DNA of 64,000 nt from Cryobacterium suzukii (GTDB taxonomy: Bacteria > Actinomycetota > Actinomycetes > Actinomycetales > Microbacteriaceae), in the NCBI RefSeq assembly GCF_004403185.1, contig NZ_SOHJ01000014.1, forward strand, positions 248,001 to 312,000, read 5' to 3'. This document shows positions 33,684 through 42,569 of the stretch, one piece after another. The notes beneath the pieces were generated by a model. That model had not been told where the DNA came from. It was given only the letters and a program-made list of their open reading frames with translations, and searched no databases. Position 1 is the stretch's first letter. Each line of letters begins with the position of its first letter. The translations under genes and the position numbers were made by a program.

Positions 33684-35001
33684 GAGGTGTCCTTTGCGCT
33701 CCGGGCAGCGGAATGCTACCGGTTCTCAGTTCACTGCGGGCAGCGGCCCGGCGGCGTACGTCGTCATTGCCATCATGGCTGCGCCAGTCGTCGGGCAGTA
33801 GGTAGTCGAGCACGTCATCAATCGTCACCACCCCGACCAGTCGGTAGTTCTCGTCAACCACCGGCACCGAGACCAGGTCGTAGCTGGCCAAAATGCGGCT
33901 GACTTCAGCGGCCGACGTGTCGGCGGTCACCGGATCCAGGCCGGCGTCGAGCAGCGTGCCGAGGCGTTCGTGGGGCGGGTAGCGCAGCATCCGCTGAAAA
34001 TGCACCATGCCCAGAAAACGCCCGGTAGGAGCTTCGTAGGGTGGGAGGGTGACGCAGATCGCCGCGCCGAGCGCTGGTGCCAGGTCGTGACGACGGATGC
34101 GCGCCAGCCCCTCGGCGACGGTGGCGTCGGCCGAGACGATGATCGGCTCGGTCGTCATGAGCCCACCGGCGGTGTCGGGGGCGTAGGAGAGCAGAAAACG
34201 AACATCTTCGGCTTCTTCGGGTTCCATCAGGTCGAGCAGCTGCTCGCCGCGCTCTTCTGGCAGCTGGGCGATGAGGTCGGCCGCGTCATCTGGCTGCATC
34301 TGGTCGAGCACATCGGCAGCGCGCGCATCGCCGAGGCTGGTGAGAATACCGACCTGATCGGATTCGGGCATCTCTTCGAGTACATCGGCGAGGCGATCGT
34401 CGGGCAGTTCGCCCGCCACCTCGAACATGCGCTCCCGCGGCAAATCGAGCAGGGTATTGGCGAGATCGGCGGGCTTGAGATCGGAGTAGGTCGCGATGAG
34501 GTGCTCGGCGGATTGTGCCTGGCCCTTGGTCTCTTTCTCGCGCACTTCGGCCCAGGTCGCGAATGATGTGACGCCCTTGACGAACGGCGAGGCGCTGGTC
34601 TTGGGGCGGCGCACGAACAGCTGGCTGATGGCCCAGTCGGCCTCCGTGCCTTCCTTGATCGCGACGTCTTCGATGGTCGCTTCGCCGGAACCGTCGGTGA
34701 AGAGCACTTTGCGGCCGAGCAATTCGGCGATGACGCGCACTTCACCGCCCCGCTGTTCGTAGCGACGCACGTTGATCAGTCCGGTCGTGATGATCTGGCC
34801 GCTGCCGATGCTGGTGACCCGATTGATCGACACGAACACGCGCCGTTTGCCGGGGATCTCCACGATCAGACCGACGACGCTGGGCGGGTCGTTTTTTCGA
34901 TACACCACGAGAACATCGCGCACCTTGCCCACGCGGTCGCCCGCGGGGTCGAAAACGGTGCACCCGGCCAGTCGGGCAACAAAAACTCTGGTGGCACTCA
35001 C
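33670..35001 (-). CDS. MgtE-like intracellular sensor with CBS domains but no channel
   Basis: 443 residues. Domains: N-terminal PRC-barrel-like (about 5-130); the MgtE N-terminal superhelical domain with repeated 'LPDDRLADVLEEMPESDQVG'-type units (about 165-290); and a pair of CBS domains ('TAGGLMTTEPIIVSADATVA', then 'SVPVVDENYRLVGVVTIDDV'). The transmembrane Mg2+ channel of true MgtE is absent. Known transporters gate by Mg2+ binding to these same domains, so this may be a soluble Mg2+ or nucleotide sensor working with the DUF1003 membrane protein. GTG start, leaderless-type promoter. Confidence 0.88.
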   Translation of the reverse strand: MSATRVFVARLAGCTVFDPAGDRVGKVRDVLVVYRKNDPPSVVGLIVEIPGKRRVFVSINRVTSIGSGQIITTGLINVRRYEQRGGEVRVIAELLGRKVLFTDGSGEATIEDVAIKEGTEADWAISQLFVRRPKTSASPFVKGVTSFATWAEVREKETKGQAQSAEHLIATYSDLKPADLANTLLDLPRERMFEVAGELPDDRLADVLEEMPESDQVGILTSLGDARAADVLDQMQPDDAADLIAQLPEERGEQLLDLMEPEEAEDVRFLLSYAPDTAGGLMTTEPIIVSADATVAEGLARIRRHDLAPALGAAICVTLPPYEAPTGRFLGMVHFQRMLRYPPHERLGTLLDAGLDPVTADTSAAEVSRILASYDLVSVPVVDENYRLVGVVTIDDVLDYLLPDDWRSHDGNDDVRRRAAARSELRTGSIPLPGAQRTPRGPQ

Positions 35002-35007
35002 ATTACA

Positions 35008-35013
35008 AATCTA
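35008..35013 (-). promoter_or_regulatory. Leaderless -10 element of the MgtE-like gene
   Basis: The minus-strand TAGATT is followed by TGTAAT and the GTG at 35001; no ribosome-binding site is visible. Confidence 0.7.
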
Positions 35014-35137
35014 GGCCACCCGCGCGTTAATACGGCCACTGCACAGTGGCCTGGTGTGAATCGCACAGTGCGATCCAACGCCGAGCATCGCTGATTCGGC
35101 ACATTTGCCAGGCATCATGGCGTGGAAGAATGGCGCA

Positions 35138-35677
35138 ATGAGCAATCAGAGCCTTTTCTCCCGACGCCGCCCTGTGCTTCCTCCCGTGTTGCCGCGCGGG
35201 GAGGTGCTCGCCACCTACGGCACCTATGCCGACGCGCAAGCCGCCGTCGATACGCTCGCAAAGGCTGATTTCCCGGTGAAACAGCTTTCCATCGTGGGCA
35301 ACGACCTCAAGAGTGTCGAGCGCGTGACCGGCAAACTCACCTACGGCCGGGTCGCGCTCGCGGGCGCGGCATCCGGTGCCTGGCTCGGAATCTTCTTCGG
35401 TATTCTGTTCTTTCTGTTCTCGCCCACCGGGTCGAGCCTGCCGTTCGTGTTCGCGGCACTCATCATGGGTGCCGGATTCGGCATGCTGCTGGGTATCGCA
35501 AGCTACGCCATCAACCGGCGTCGGCGCGACTTCACCTCGACCATGCAGGTCATTGCGACCAGCTACCAGATCATCGTCGACGTCGAATTGGTCAACCGGG
35601 CGCGAAACCTGCTCGGTGGCATTTCGAACGAAGCGGAAGCCCCTGCGAACCCGGAAGCCCCAGTAAACCCCGAGTAA
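35138..35677 (+). CDS. General stress protein, GSP17M-like membrane protein
   Basis: 179 residues from the ATG at 35138; a start at 35117 or 35105 is possible. The N-terminal domain 'YGTYADAQAAVDTLAKADFP' with 'KQLSIVGNDLKSVERVTGKL' matches the GSP17M (Bacillus YflT-like) domain. Two adjacent hydrophobic helices follow ('GAWLGIFFGILFFLF' and 'LPFVFAALIMGAGFGMLLGI'), then a basic stretch and an NPEAP-type tail. Function in stress is inferred from family only. Confidence 0.85.
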   Translation: MSNQSLFSRRRPVLPPVLPRGEVLATYGTYADAQAAVDTLAKADFPVKQLSIVGNDLKSVERVTGKLTYGRVALAGAASGAWLGIFFGILFFLFSPTGSSLPFVFAALIMGAGFGMLLGIASYAINRRRRDFTSTMQVIATSYQIIVDVELVNRARNLLGGISNEAEAPANPEAPVNPE

Positions 35678-35693
35678 ATCGGGCGGCGGCGCA

Positions 35694-35734
35694 AAAAGAG
35701 CACCAGAACAGCAACGCTGAACGGGTGCTCTTTT
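35694..35734. terminator. Bidirectional terminator
   Basis: The 11-bp stem AAAAGAGCACC / GGTGCTCTTTT, with an A-run on the left and a T-run on the right, lies between the convergent stress-protein and pepP genes. Confidence 0.8.
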
Positions 35735-35750
35735 CGCTTGCGCGATCAAG

Positions 35751-37295
35751 CTAGCGCTGGGCGGCGGCGATCCAGGCCTCGACCTCCGTGGCGGTGCGGG
35801 GGATGGCGGCCGAGAGGTTCTCGCCACCGGCCTCGGTCACCAGGATGTCGTCCTCGATCCGCACGCCGATGCCGCGGAACTCCGCCGGAACGGTGAGGTC
35901 GTCTGGCTGAAAGTACAGTCCGGGTTCGATGGTGAAGACCATGCCCGGTTCGAGCACCCCGTCCATATACATGTCCCGGCGGGCCTGCGCGCAGTCGTGC
36001 ACGTCGATACCGAGGTGGTGGCTGGTGCCGTGCACCATGTAGCGGCGGTGCTGACCGTTCTCCGGCTGCAGGGCTTCCTCGGCGGTGACCGGGAGCATGC
36101 CCCACTCGGCGGTGCGCCGGGCGATCACTGCCATCGCTGCGGCGTGTACCTCGCGAAATACGGCGCCGGGGCGAACGACGGCGAAGGCGGCATCCGCTGC
36201 CTCACGCACGGTCTCGTAAACCAGACGCTGCACCTCGGTGTACACACCGTTGATCGGCAGGGTGCGGGTGATGTCGGCGGTGTAGTAACTGTCAAGTTCC
36301 ACGCCGGCATCGATGAGGATGAGGTCGCCGGGAGCGACGACGCCGTCGTTGCGGGTCCAATGCAGGATGCACGCGTGCGGTCCGGAGGCTGCGATGGTGT
36401 CATAGCCGACAGTGTTGCCGTCGGTGCGGGCTCGGGTGTTGAAGACGCCCTCGACCAGCCGCTCGCCGCGGGCGTGTTGGCTCGACCGGGGCAGATCGGC
36501 GATGACATCGTTGAAGCCGCGGGCTGTTGCCGCGACGGCAAGGCGCATCTGCGCGATTTCAAAGGCGTCTTTCACGAGGCGCAGTTCGGAGAGATCGCGG
36601 GCCAGACCGGCGTCGGGCTCGTGCTCGGCGTTGATCTCGATGCTGAACGGTGAGTCGGTGGCGTTGCTGCCGAGTACGCGTTCGGCGGCGAAACGCAGGC
36701 GGGCTTCGTCGACCTGCTCGGTGAAGGTCGGGTCGGCTTCACGCAGTACGAGCGTTTCGCTGTCGACGGCGCTCAGCACGCCAGCGAGTTCGGCGATGCC
36801 GCGCACGTGGAGAGCAAGGTCGCTCGCTACCTGGGCGACCGATGGGCGCGGACCGATCCAAAATTCGCCGATGTCGGGATTGGCGTAGAACTCGTCGGAG
36901 TTGCGGCCGGCTCGTTCCCGAAAGTACAGAGTCGCGTCGTGGCCGCCGGCCGCTGCCGGTTCGAGCACGAGTACGGCGCCGGGTTCGCTGTCACTGCCCC
37001 AACCGGTGAGGTGGGCGAAGGCGGAATGCGCACGGAACGCGTAGTCGGTGTCGTTGGAGCGCTGCTTCAAGCGGCCAGCCGGAATGATCAGGCGCTGTCC
37101 CGGGTACGCGGCCGAGAGCCGTTCGCGGCGCGCGGCGGCGAAAGGCGCCTGCTCGCGGGCGTCGGGGAGCGCATCCGTGCGATCGGCCCAGCCGCTCGCG
37201 ATGAACGATTTAAAACCGGTGGACCCGGGAGTCGTCGAACGGTTCTCATTCGAGCGCGCAGCGGGGATAAAAGTGGGAGCAGGGGTATCAGCCAT
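35751..37295 (-). CDS. pepP: Xaa-Pro aminopeptidase (aminopeptidase P)
   Basis: 514 residues from the ATG at 37295; an in-frame start 7 codons earlier is less likely. The N-terminal AMP_N domain ('ERLSAAYPGQRLIIPAGRLK') precedes the M24 pita-bread fold. Metal ligands are visible: Asp in 'LILIDAGVELDSYYTADITR', His in 'HGTSHHLGIDVHD', Glu in 'VFTIEPGLYF' and Glu in 'GVRIEDDILVT'. It removes N-terminal residues preceding proline. GAGAAT stands 6 nt before the ATG. Confidence 0.95.
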   Translation of the reverse strand: MADTPAPTFIPAARSNENRSTTPGSTGFKSFIASGWADRTDALPDAREQAPFAAARRERLSAAYPGQRLIIPAGRLKQRSNDTDYAFRAHSAFAHLTGWGSDSEPGAVLVLEPAAAGGHDATLYFRERAGRNSDEFYANPDIGEFWIGPRPSVAQVASDLALHVRGIAELAGVLSAVDSETLVLREADPTFTEQVDEARLRFAAERVLGSNATDSPFSIEINAEHEPDAGLARDLSELRLVKDAFEIAQMRLAVAATARGFNDVIADLPRSSQHARGERLVEGVFNTRARTDGNTVGYDTIAASGPHACILHWTRNDGVVAPGDLILIDAGVELDSYYTADITRTLPINGVYTEVQRLVYETVREAADAAFAVVRPGAVFREVHAAAMAVIARRTAEWGMLPVTAEEALQPENGQHRRYMVHGTSHHLGIDVHDCAQARRDMYMDGVLEPGMVFTIEPGLYFQPDDLTVPAEFRGIGVRIEDDILVTEAGGENLSAAIPRTATEVEAWIAAAQR

Positions 37296-37301
37296 CTCAC
37301 T

Positions 37302-37307
37302 ATTCTC
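37302..37307 (-). promoter_or_regulatory. Possible leaderless -10 element of pepP
   Basis: The minus-strand GAGAAT is followed by AGTGAG and ATG. The first base deviates from TAnnnT, and AGTGAG could instead be a poor ribosome-binding site. Confidence 0.4.
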
Positions 37308-37381
37308 GCACCGCACTCTGGGCAGCGACCGATCACGCTGGTGTGGATGCTGCGATAAGCGGATGCGTGATGCGGCAGAAA

Positions 37382-38428
37382 CTACCTGGCCGGTGTGAGC
37401 GTGGCGACGATCGGGCGGTGGTCGCTCCCGGCGCCGTCGAGCGACTCGATCACCCGCAGGGCGGTCACCTGCCAGTTCACAGTCGCCATAATGTGATCGA
37501 TCGGGCTGCCGAGGAGCGCCGGAATGCTCGTGTGCCAGGTGCCGACGGCTGCCGCACCGGCCGAGAGTGCAGCATCCGCGCAGTTGCCGAGAACAGAGTT
37601 CAAATTATCGTTGGCCCGGCCGGCCATGTGGTCGAGTGTTGAGTTGAAATCGCCCGCCAGGATCACGTTGTCGCCCTGGCACTGGGTGGCAAGCCAGTCG
37701 AGGTCGCTGCGCCAGTTCGACATCTCGTACTGAATCGGGGCGACGGCGTGGACGGCAACAATAGTCGGGCCGTTACCGTCGACCGGTTTGGCCACCACGG
37801 TCGGCAGTACGTTGGTATTGCCGGGTGGGCCGGAACCCGCGGCGTTGGTCACGGCGTAGTCACCGAGGTCGGGGCTGATCAGCAGCGTCGTTGACCGAGC
37901 CTTTGAGATCAGATCGAACGCTAGCGTGTGCACCCACATGGGGCGGCCGGCCTCGCGCATCATTTCCGCGACGTGAATACCCGTCGCCTCCGTTGTCTCT
38001 GGCAGGGTCACCACGTCAGCGTCCTGGGCGAGGGCGAGTTCTGCGATGACCGCAGCGCCGGGGACATCGCCGAGTGTGTTCCAGCTGAGAACCGTGACGG
38101 TGTCCGTTTCGGTGCCGGCTGGACCCGTGCTCACCTGGGCGGCGTTCGCGGTAAAGCCGCGAGATGCGAGAATGCCGACATTGGCCACGGCGAACAGGAC
38201 CAGCAGCACCATGGCCATGCTGAGGGTTCGGCGCAATGGCCGCATGAATCGGAGCAATCCGAGCAGAATGAGGCCAACGATCGCGGCGATGACGGCGATC
38301 GCACGAAACGAGACCAGATGTGCCACGACCCAGGTGTTGTGCAGGCCGAATGCCTGCGGCCAGGTCAGGACCAGCAGGAAAACGGCGGCAGCGAGGAGAA
38401 TCAGTGCCCGCAGGAGTGGCGTCAACAT
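37382..38428 (-). CDS. Membrane-anchored endonuclease/exonuclease/phosphatase-family protein
   Basis: 348 residues from the ATG at 38428, chosen because it directly starts a membrane helix and follows a -10-like TAGGGT; the frame is open 24 codons further. Three N-terminal hydrophobic helices (about 5-95) precede an EEP catalytic domain facing outside: 'TVLSWNTLGDVPGAAVIAEL', 'VVTLPETTEATG' (Glu metal ligand), 'ILAGDFNSTLDHM' (Asp/Asn) and terminal 'GSDHRPIVATL' (Asp-His). It could cleave phosphodiesters of lipids or nucleic acids; the substrate is unknown. Confidence 0.87.
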   Translation of the reverse strand: MLTPLLRALILLAAAVFLLVLTWPQAFGLHNTWVVAHLVSFRAIAVIAAIVGLILLGLLRFMRPLRRTLSMAMVLLVLFAVANVGILASRGFTANAAQVSTGPAGTETDTVTVLSWNTLGDVPGAAVIAELALAQDADVVTLPETTEATGIHVAEMMREAGRPMWVHTLAFDLISKARSTTLLISPDLGDYAVTNAAGSGPPGNTNVLPTVVAKPVDGNGPTIVAVHAVAPIQYEMSNWRSDLDWLATQCQGDNVILAGDFNSTLDHMAGRANDNLNSVLGNCADAALSAGAAAVGTWHTSIPALLGSPIDHIMATVNWQVTALRVIESLDGAGSDHRPIVATLTPAR

Positions 38429-38436
38429 TGTTCTGA

Positions 38437-38442
38437 ACCCTA
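38437..38442 (-). promoter_or_regulatory. -10-like element of the EEP-family gene
   Basis: The minus-strand TAGGGT ends 8 nt before the ATG at 38428, giving a leaderless or nearly leaderless transcript. It is divergent from the PHP-gene promoter 60 bp away. Confidence 0.45.
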
Positions 38443-38501
38443 GATCAGAATTCTGGGGAATCCCAGCCCTGCGCGGCGGGGAGGGGGCGGGGGCGTCCAA
38501 C

Positions 38502-38507
38502 TAGCAT
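38502..38507 (+). promoter_or_regulatory. Leaderless -10 element of the PHP gene
   Basis: TAGCAT is followed by GGGGTT and the ATG at 38514. Confidence 0.65.
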
Positions 38508-38513
38508 GGGGTT

Positions 38514-39383
38514 ATGGCAGTCGCGCGGCAATTCCAGGGTCCGATTGATCTGCACGCGCACTCGAGCGTGTCAGACGGCACGGAAACGCCGGCTGAGCTG
38601 GTGCGTGCGGCGGCTGGCGCGGGGCTCGGGACGGTCGCCCTGACCGACCACGACTCCACGGCCGGCTGGGCCGAAGCATCCACTGCGGCGCTCACGGCAC
38701 GGATCGCTCTTATTCCCGGAATGGAATTTAGTACCCGGGTGCAGTACGCCAGTGTGCACCTTTTGGCATATCTTTTCGATCCGACCGATTCCGCACTTCT
38801 GGCCGAAATGGCGCGGGTGCGGGCCGCCCGGCTCAGCCGGGCCGAGCAGATGGTGGCCCGCATCGGTGTGGACTATGACCTGAACTGGGACGACGTGCTC
38901 GCCCAGACAACTCCAGGTGCCACTGTCGGCCGGCCGCACATCGCCGATGCGCTCGTCGCGCGCGGTCACGCATTGAATCGCAGCGCCGCTTTCGCCGACA
39001 TTCTGCATTGGAAAGCCGGTTACTTCCAGCCGCACTACGCGCCAGACCCGTTACGCGCGATCGAACTCGTACGCGCCGCCGGGGGAGTGCCAATTATCGC
39101 CCACCCCGCCACGCGCGGCATCGGCGACGTCGTCGAGGAAAGTCGACTAAAGAACATGGTCGAAGCAGGACTCTTCGGCCTCGAACTCGAGCATCGTGAA
39201 AACAAGCCGGAGCCCACAGCGCGCCTGTACGAACTAGCCGCAAAATTCGGGTTGTCTGTCACCGGCTCGAGCGACTACCACGGCACCGGCAAACCCAATC
39301 GGCTCGGCGAGAACACGACCGCTCCCGAGGTACTCGACCGTATCATCGCTGAGGGCCGCGGCTCCGCGCCCGTCTACGGGTGA
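38514..39383 (+). CDS. PHP-domain phosphoesterase (TrpH/RNase AM-like)
   Basis: 289 residues. Metal-binding motifs of the PHP family: 'IDLHAHSSVSDGTETPAELV' (two His and Asp), 'TVALTDHDSTAGW' (Asp-His), 'LIPGMEFST' (Glu), 'VPIIAHPATRG' (His) and 'VTGSSDYHGTGKPN' (Asp-His). The E. coli relative (YciV/TrpH) is a 5'-3' exonuclease acting on nucleotides and rRNA 5' ends, a reasonable but unproven role. It is divergent from the EEP-family gene and convergent with the DEAD helicase. Confidence 0.9.
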   Translation: MAVARQFQGPIDLHAHSSVSDGTETPAELVRAAAGAGLGTVALTDHDSTAGWAEASTAALTARIALIPGMEFSTRVQYASVHLLAYLFDPTDSALLAEMARVRAARLSRAEQMVARIGVDYDLNWDDVLAQTTPGATVGRPHIADALVARGHALNRSAAFADILHWKAGYFQPHYAPDPLRAIELVRAAGGVPIIAHPATRGIGDVVEESRLKNMVEAGLFGLELEHRENKPEPTARLYELAAKFGLSVTGSSDYHGTGKPNRLGENTTAPEVLDRIIAEGRGSAPVYG

Positions 39384-39418
39384 TCGTTCGAAGCGCAGTG
39401 CGAGACACCGTTACAAAA

Positions 39419-39474
39419 ATGCCCGGCCCCCGGGGCAGCCACGGTCAAACGGTGGCAGCCAGGGGGCCGGGCAT
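39419..39474. terminator. Long bidirectional hairpin terminator
   Basis: The outer stem ATGCCCGGCCCCC (39419-39431) / GGGGGCCGGGCAT (39462-39474) is 13 bp and perfect, with a further inner stem GCCAC / GTGGC. It lies between convergent genes. Confidence 0.75.
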
Positions 39475-39492
39475 TGAAGACCTGATCGGTTG

Positions 39493-41088
39493 TTAGATGG
39501 CGGTGCCGCTCTGCGGCGAGCGACGACGGGTGCGGCTGCGACGAAGCGGCGCGTTGTTGCCGTCGTGGTGCTCTGTTCCGCCGCCGTCGTGTGTACCGGC
39601 TGCCGGGGTTGCAGCGGGGGCGTCGGGGTTGGTACTGGAACCTACGCGGGTACGTGACCGCGTCGGCCGACCAGCATCGTCCCCGCCGTCGCGTACCGGG
39701 CTCGTTGCCGGCCGATCGGAGCCGCGCGCTGAATCGCCACGGCGGTCGCTGTGAGTACCCTCGGAGCGACTGCCTTCAGCACGACCGCCGCGCGCCGCAC
39801 CGGAACGACCAGAGTCTGAGCGACTGCCAGCGCCGGAGCGTGCCCCGCCGGAACGACCGGCGCCGCCGGTGCGCGCATCGCCAGCGGCGACATCCTTTAC
39901 GGGGGTTGCGCGCAGGCGGCCCTTGGAGCCGGCTGGGATGTTCAGATCGGTGTAGAGGTGCGGCGACGACGAGTAGGTTTCCATCGGTTCCGGCTGGCCG
40001 AAGTCGAGGGCCTTGTTGATGAGTGACCACTTGTGCAAGTCGTCCCAGTCGACGAAGGTCACGGCGATGCCGTTCTTGCCGGCGCGGCCGGTGCGACCGA
40101 CGCGGTGCAGGTATGCCTTCTCGTCTTCGGGAATGGTGTGGTTGATCACGTGGGTGACGTCTTCAACGTCGATGCCGCGAGCAGCGACATCCGTTGCGAT
40201 CAGAATTTCTTTCTTGCCGCTCTTGAAGCTGGCCATGGCGCGCTCGCGCTGTTCCTGGTTCAGGTCGCCGTGCACGGCCGTGGCGTTGAAGCCGCGGTCG
40301 CCGAGTTCCTCGACGAGCTTCGCGGCGGCGCGCTTGGTGCGGGTGAAGATGATCGTCTTGCCGCGGCCCTCGGCCATGAGGATTCGGCCGATGACCTCGT
40401 CCTTGTCCATGTTGTGGGCACGGTAGACGAGGTGCTCGATGTTGGCCTGCATGAGGCCTTCGTCGGGGTCGGTGGCACGAATGTGAATCGGGCGGTTCAT
40501 GAAGCGGCGGGCCAGGGCCACGATCGGTCCGGGCATCGTCGCCGAGAACAGCATGGTGTGGCGGTTCGCCGGGGTCTGCGCGAACAGCTTCTCTATGTCG
40601 GAGAGAAAGCCGAGGTCGAGCATCTTGTCGGCTTCATCGAGCACCATTTCGCGCACGTTGGCGAGGGTGAGCAGGCGCTGGCTGGCCAGGTCGAGCAGGC
40701 GACCGGGGGTTCCGACCACGATCTGCGCGCCGGCCTTCAGCTGTTCGATCTGACCTTCGTACGCCTTGCCACCGTAGATGGAGACGATCTTGGTATTACG
40801 TCCGGCTGCGGCGAGCTCGAGGTCTTCCGAGACCTGCACGCACAGTTCACGGGTCGGAACGACGATAAGCGCCTGCACGCCGGGCTCGGGGTCGAGACCG
40901 AGGCGCTGAATGACCGGAAGGCCGAAGCCAAAGGTCTTGCCGGTGCCGGTCTTGGCTTGGCCGATGATGTCCTGGCCGGCGAGCGCGAGTGGAATGGTCT
41001 GGGTCTGGATGGGGAACGGTTCGAGGATGCCCTTGGCGGCAAGGGAGTCGACCATGTCCTGGTCAATATTAAGTTCGGAGAAAGTCAC
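39493..41088 (-). CDS. DEAD-box ATP-dependent RNA helicase
   Basis: 531 residues, GTG start. Q motif and motif I 'GQAKTGTGKTFGFGLPVIQR', Ia 'VVPTRELCVQV', II 'MVLDEADKMLD', III 'LFSATMP', V 'ATDVAARGIDV' and VI 'HRVGRTGRAG' are all intact. The C-terminal 130 residues are a low-complexity Gly/Arg/Ser tail ('GAGRSGGARSGAGSRSDSGR'), probably an RNA-binding region. Likely roles are ribosome assembly or cold-shock RNA remodelling, as for CsdA/RhlE relatives. No strong ribosome-binding site is seen. Confidence 0.95.
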   Translation of the reverse strand: MTFSELNIDQDMVDSLAAKGILEPFPIQTQTIPLALAGQDIIGQAKTGTGKTFGFGLPVIQRLGLDPEPGVQALIVVPTRELCVQVSEDLELAAAGRNTKIVSIYGGKAYEGQIEQLKAGAQIVVGTPGRLLDLASQRLLTLANVREMVLDEADKMLDLGFLSDIEKLFAQTPANRHTMLFSATMPGPIVALARRFMNRPIHIRATDPDEGLMQANIEHLVYRAHNMDKDEVIGRILMAEGRGKTIIFTRTKRAAAKLVEELGDRGFNATAVHGDLNQEQRERAMASFKSGKKEILIATDVAARGIDVEDVTHVINHTIPEDEKAYLHRVGRTGRAGKNGIAVTFVDWDDLHKWSLINKALDFGQPEPMETYSSSPHLYTDLNIPAGSKGRLRATPVKDVAAGDARTGGAGRSGGARSGAGSRSDSGRSGAARGGRAEGSRSEGTHSDRRGDSARGSDRPATSPVRDGGDDAGRPTRSRTRVGSSTNPDAPAATPAAGTHDGGGTEHHDGNNAPLRRSRTRRRSPQSGTAI

Positions 41089-41221
41089 GAATGTATGCCT
41101 GTCATTAACTGGAAGCGAAGTGCGCCCGTTTTTGCGTCTCGGGCAGCGGTCGCCGATCCTTGCCGGCGACGTAATTCCACCTTACTGCCCCGTCTGTACC
41201 GCGGCCACAGGCGCGCTGTCC

Positions 41222-41227
41222 TAAGCT
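41222..41227 (+). promoter_or_regulatory. Leaderless -10 element of the ferritin-like gene
   Basis: TAAGCT is followed by GAGCCC and the GTG at 41234, with no ribosome-binding site. Confidence 0.65.
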
Positions 41228-41233
41228 GAGCCC

Positions 41234-41950
41234 GTGGTCACGTGGTTCGGTCGGCGCCCGCAGCGCAATGAAGCCCCGCGGCTTTCCTCCCGCGGGGCTC
41301 CCCAGCCAACCGAAAAAGTGGACATCAGTTCGCTCGCCCCGGGCGTTCAGCATTTTCTCGGCCAAGCCGCCTACTGCGAACTCGGCGAGTTCGAAAGTCT
41401 GGCCCGCGCCGTAGCCACCGCGCCGAACCTTGCCGTGAAGGAAGGCCTCAGCGCCGCTGCCGGTCGAGCCTTGAGTAAGCATCACGGCCTGGTCACCGAG
41501 ATTCGACGCCGCGGGCACGAGCCAGCCACCGAGATGGGCCCGTTTGTCGTGAGTCTCGACGAGTTTCGCCGCAAGACCAGCGGCGCCGACTGGCATGAGC
41601 TGCTCCTGAGCTGCTATCTCGCCGGCGGCCTCCTCGAGGACTTTTTCATCCGGCTCTCGGACGGCCTGCCGCGCGACATCGGACCGAGGGTGGCGCAGCT
41701 CCTCGGCGAAAATTCCGGCACCGACGTGCTCGTGCACGAACTGCAGACCGCCATCGAAAACGACGTTGAGCTCGGCTCCCGGCTGGCCATGTGGGGACGT
41801 CGCCTCGTCGGCGATACCCTGCTTGTGGCTCGCTCGGCGATGCCGGCCGCCGACCCTGCCGAGGGTGCCGAGGCGCGCATCGAACCGGTCTTCACCGAGC
41901 TCATCGCGGCGCACACCCGCCGCATGGACGGCCTCGGCCTCACCGCCTAG
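41234..41950 (+). CDS. Ferritin-like-fold protein (MiaE-like)
   Basis: 238 residues. A helical bundle with candidate di-iron ligands spaced as in ferritin-like proteins: 'AAYCELGEFESLARAV', 'LSKHHGLVTEIRRRG', 'GLLEDFFIRLSDGL' and 'DVLVHELQTAIENDV'. Actinobacterial relatives are annotated as ferritin-like or tRNA hydroxylase (MiaE)-like, without experimental proof known to me. GTG start right after a leaderless-type -10. Convergent with a small membrane-protein gene. Confidence 0.7.
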   Translation: MVTWFGRRPQRNEAPRLSSRGAPQPTEKVDISSLAPGVQHFLGQAAYCELGEFESLARAVATAPNLAVKEGLSAAAGRALSKHHGLVTEIRRRGHEPATEMGPFVVSLDEFRRKTSGADWHELLLSCYLAGGLLEDFFIRLSDGLPRDIGPRVAQLLGENSGTDVLVHELQTAIENDVELGSRLAMWGRRLVGDTLLVARSAMPAADPAEGAEARIEPVFTELIAAHTRRMDGLGLTA

Positions 41951-41978
41951 CCGTTTACCCAGCGAACCGGCCGAATAC

Positions 41979-42272
41979 CTACGCGGTGTTGGCGAGGCGT
42001 TGAAGCATCCGGTGGTCGGCATGAATGCGTCGCCGGCTGATCACCAGATTGAGCACGACGGATGACGCGGCGGCGCCGACGAGAGACACCCACCAGATCC
42101 ACCCACCGGCCCAGTTCCAGCCGAGCCAGGTCAGTGCGACCCAGAGAGCAGCTGCAACAACCGTTCCGATCGCCGGAACCAGCACCGAACCCTGCGTCGA
42201 TCGACCGGGCAGGAAATACCGCGCGCCGAGACCGATGAGAGCGCCGAACAGTGCGACGAACAGGAGTTCCAT
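41979..42272 (-). CDS. Small integral membrane protein of unknown function
   Basis: 97 residues with three hydrophobic segments ('LLFVALFGALIGLGARYFLP', 'GSVLVPAIGTVVAAALWVAL', 'WWVSLVGAAASSVVLNLVIS') and a basic C-terminal tail 'RRRIHADHRMLQRLANTA'. It begins 6 bp after the DUF3107 stop, so it is the second gene of a two-gene operon. No family with known function is recognised. Confidence 0.75.
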   Translation of the reverse strand: MELLFVALFGALIGLGARYFLPGRSTQGSVLVPAIGTVVAAALWVALTWLGWNWAGGWIWWVSLVGAAASSVVLNLVISRRRIHADHRMLQRLANTA

Positions 42273-42278
42273 GGCGTT

Positions 42279-42503
42279 TTAGGCGACGAAGCCGACGCGA
42301 CGCGATTCTTCGCTGCCGAGTTCGACGTAGGCCAGGCCAACCGTCGGAACGATATAGACGCGACCCTTGCTGTCGCTGAGTTTCAGATAGCCGGTCGGAT
42401 CGGAGAGAGCCGCCGCAACGGTCTGCTCAATCTCGGTCGCTGCCTGCGATGTCTCGAAACCGATCTCCCGGGGGGAGTTGAAAATACCAATGCGAATGTC
42501 CAC
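42279..42503 (-). CDS. DUF3107 small conserved protein
   Basis: 74 residues, GTG start with AAAGGCAG about 8 nt upstream. The sequence 'MDIRIGIFNSPREIGFET' and the closing 'YIVPTVGLAYVELGSEESRR' match DUF3107, a short actinobacterial family often encoded near helicase genes. Function unknown. It is divergent from adnA with 95 bp between starts. Confidence 0.88.
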   Translation of the reverse strand: MDIRIGIFNSPREIGFETSQAATEIEQTVAAALSDPTGYLKLSDSKGRVYIVPTVGLAYVELGSEESRRVGFVA

Positions 42504-42569
42504 AGAACTGCCTTTCGTAGCCTTGCGCCCAGAGTACGACAGAACGCGCCACCGCCCTGACAGAGTTCA

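Noticed and set aside
40033..41229. 398-codon plus-strand open frame
   Set aside because: It mirrors the DEAD-box helicase gene, which has all helicase motifs; long antisense frames are common at this GC content.
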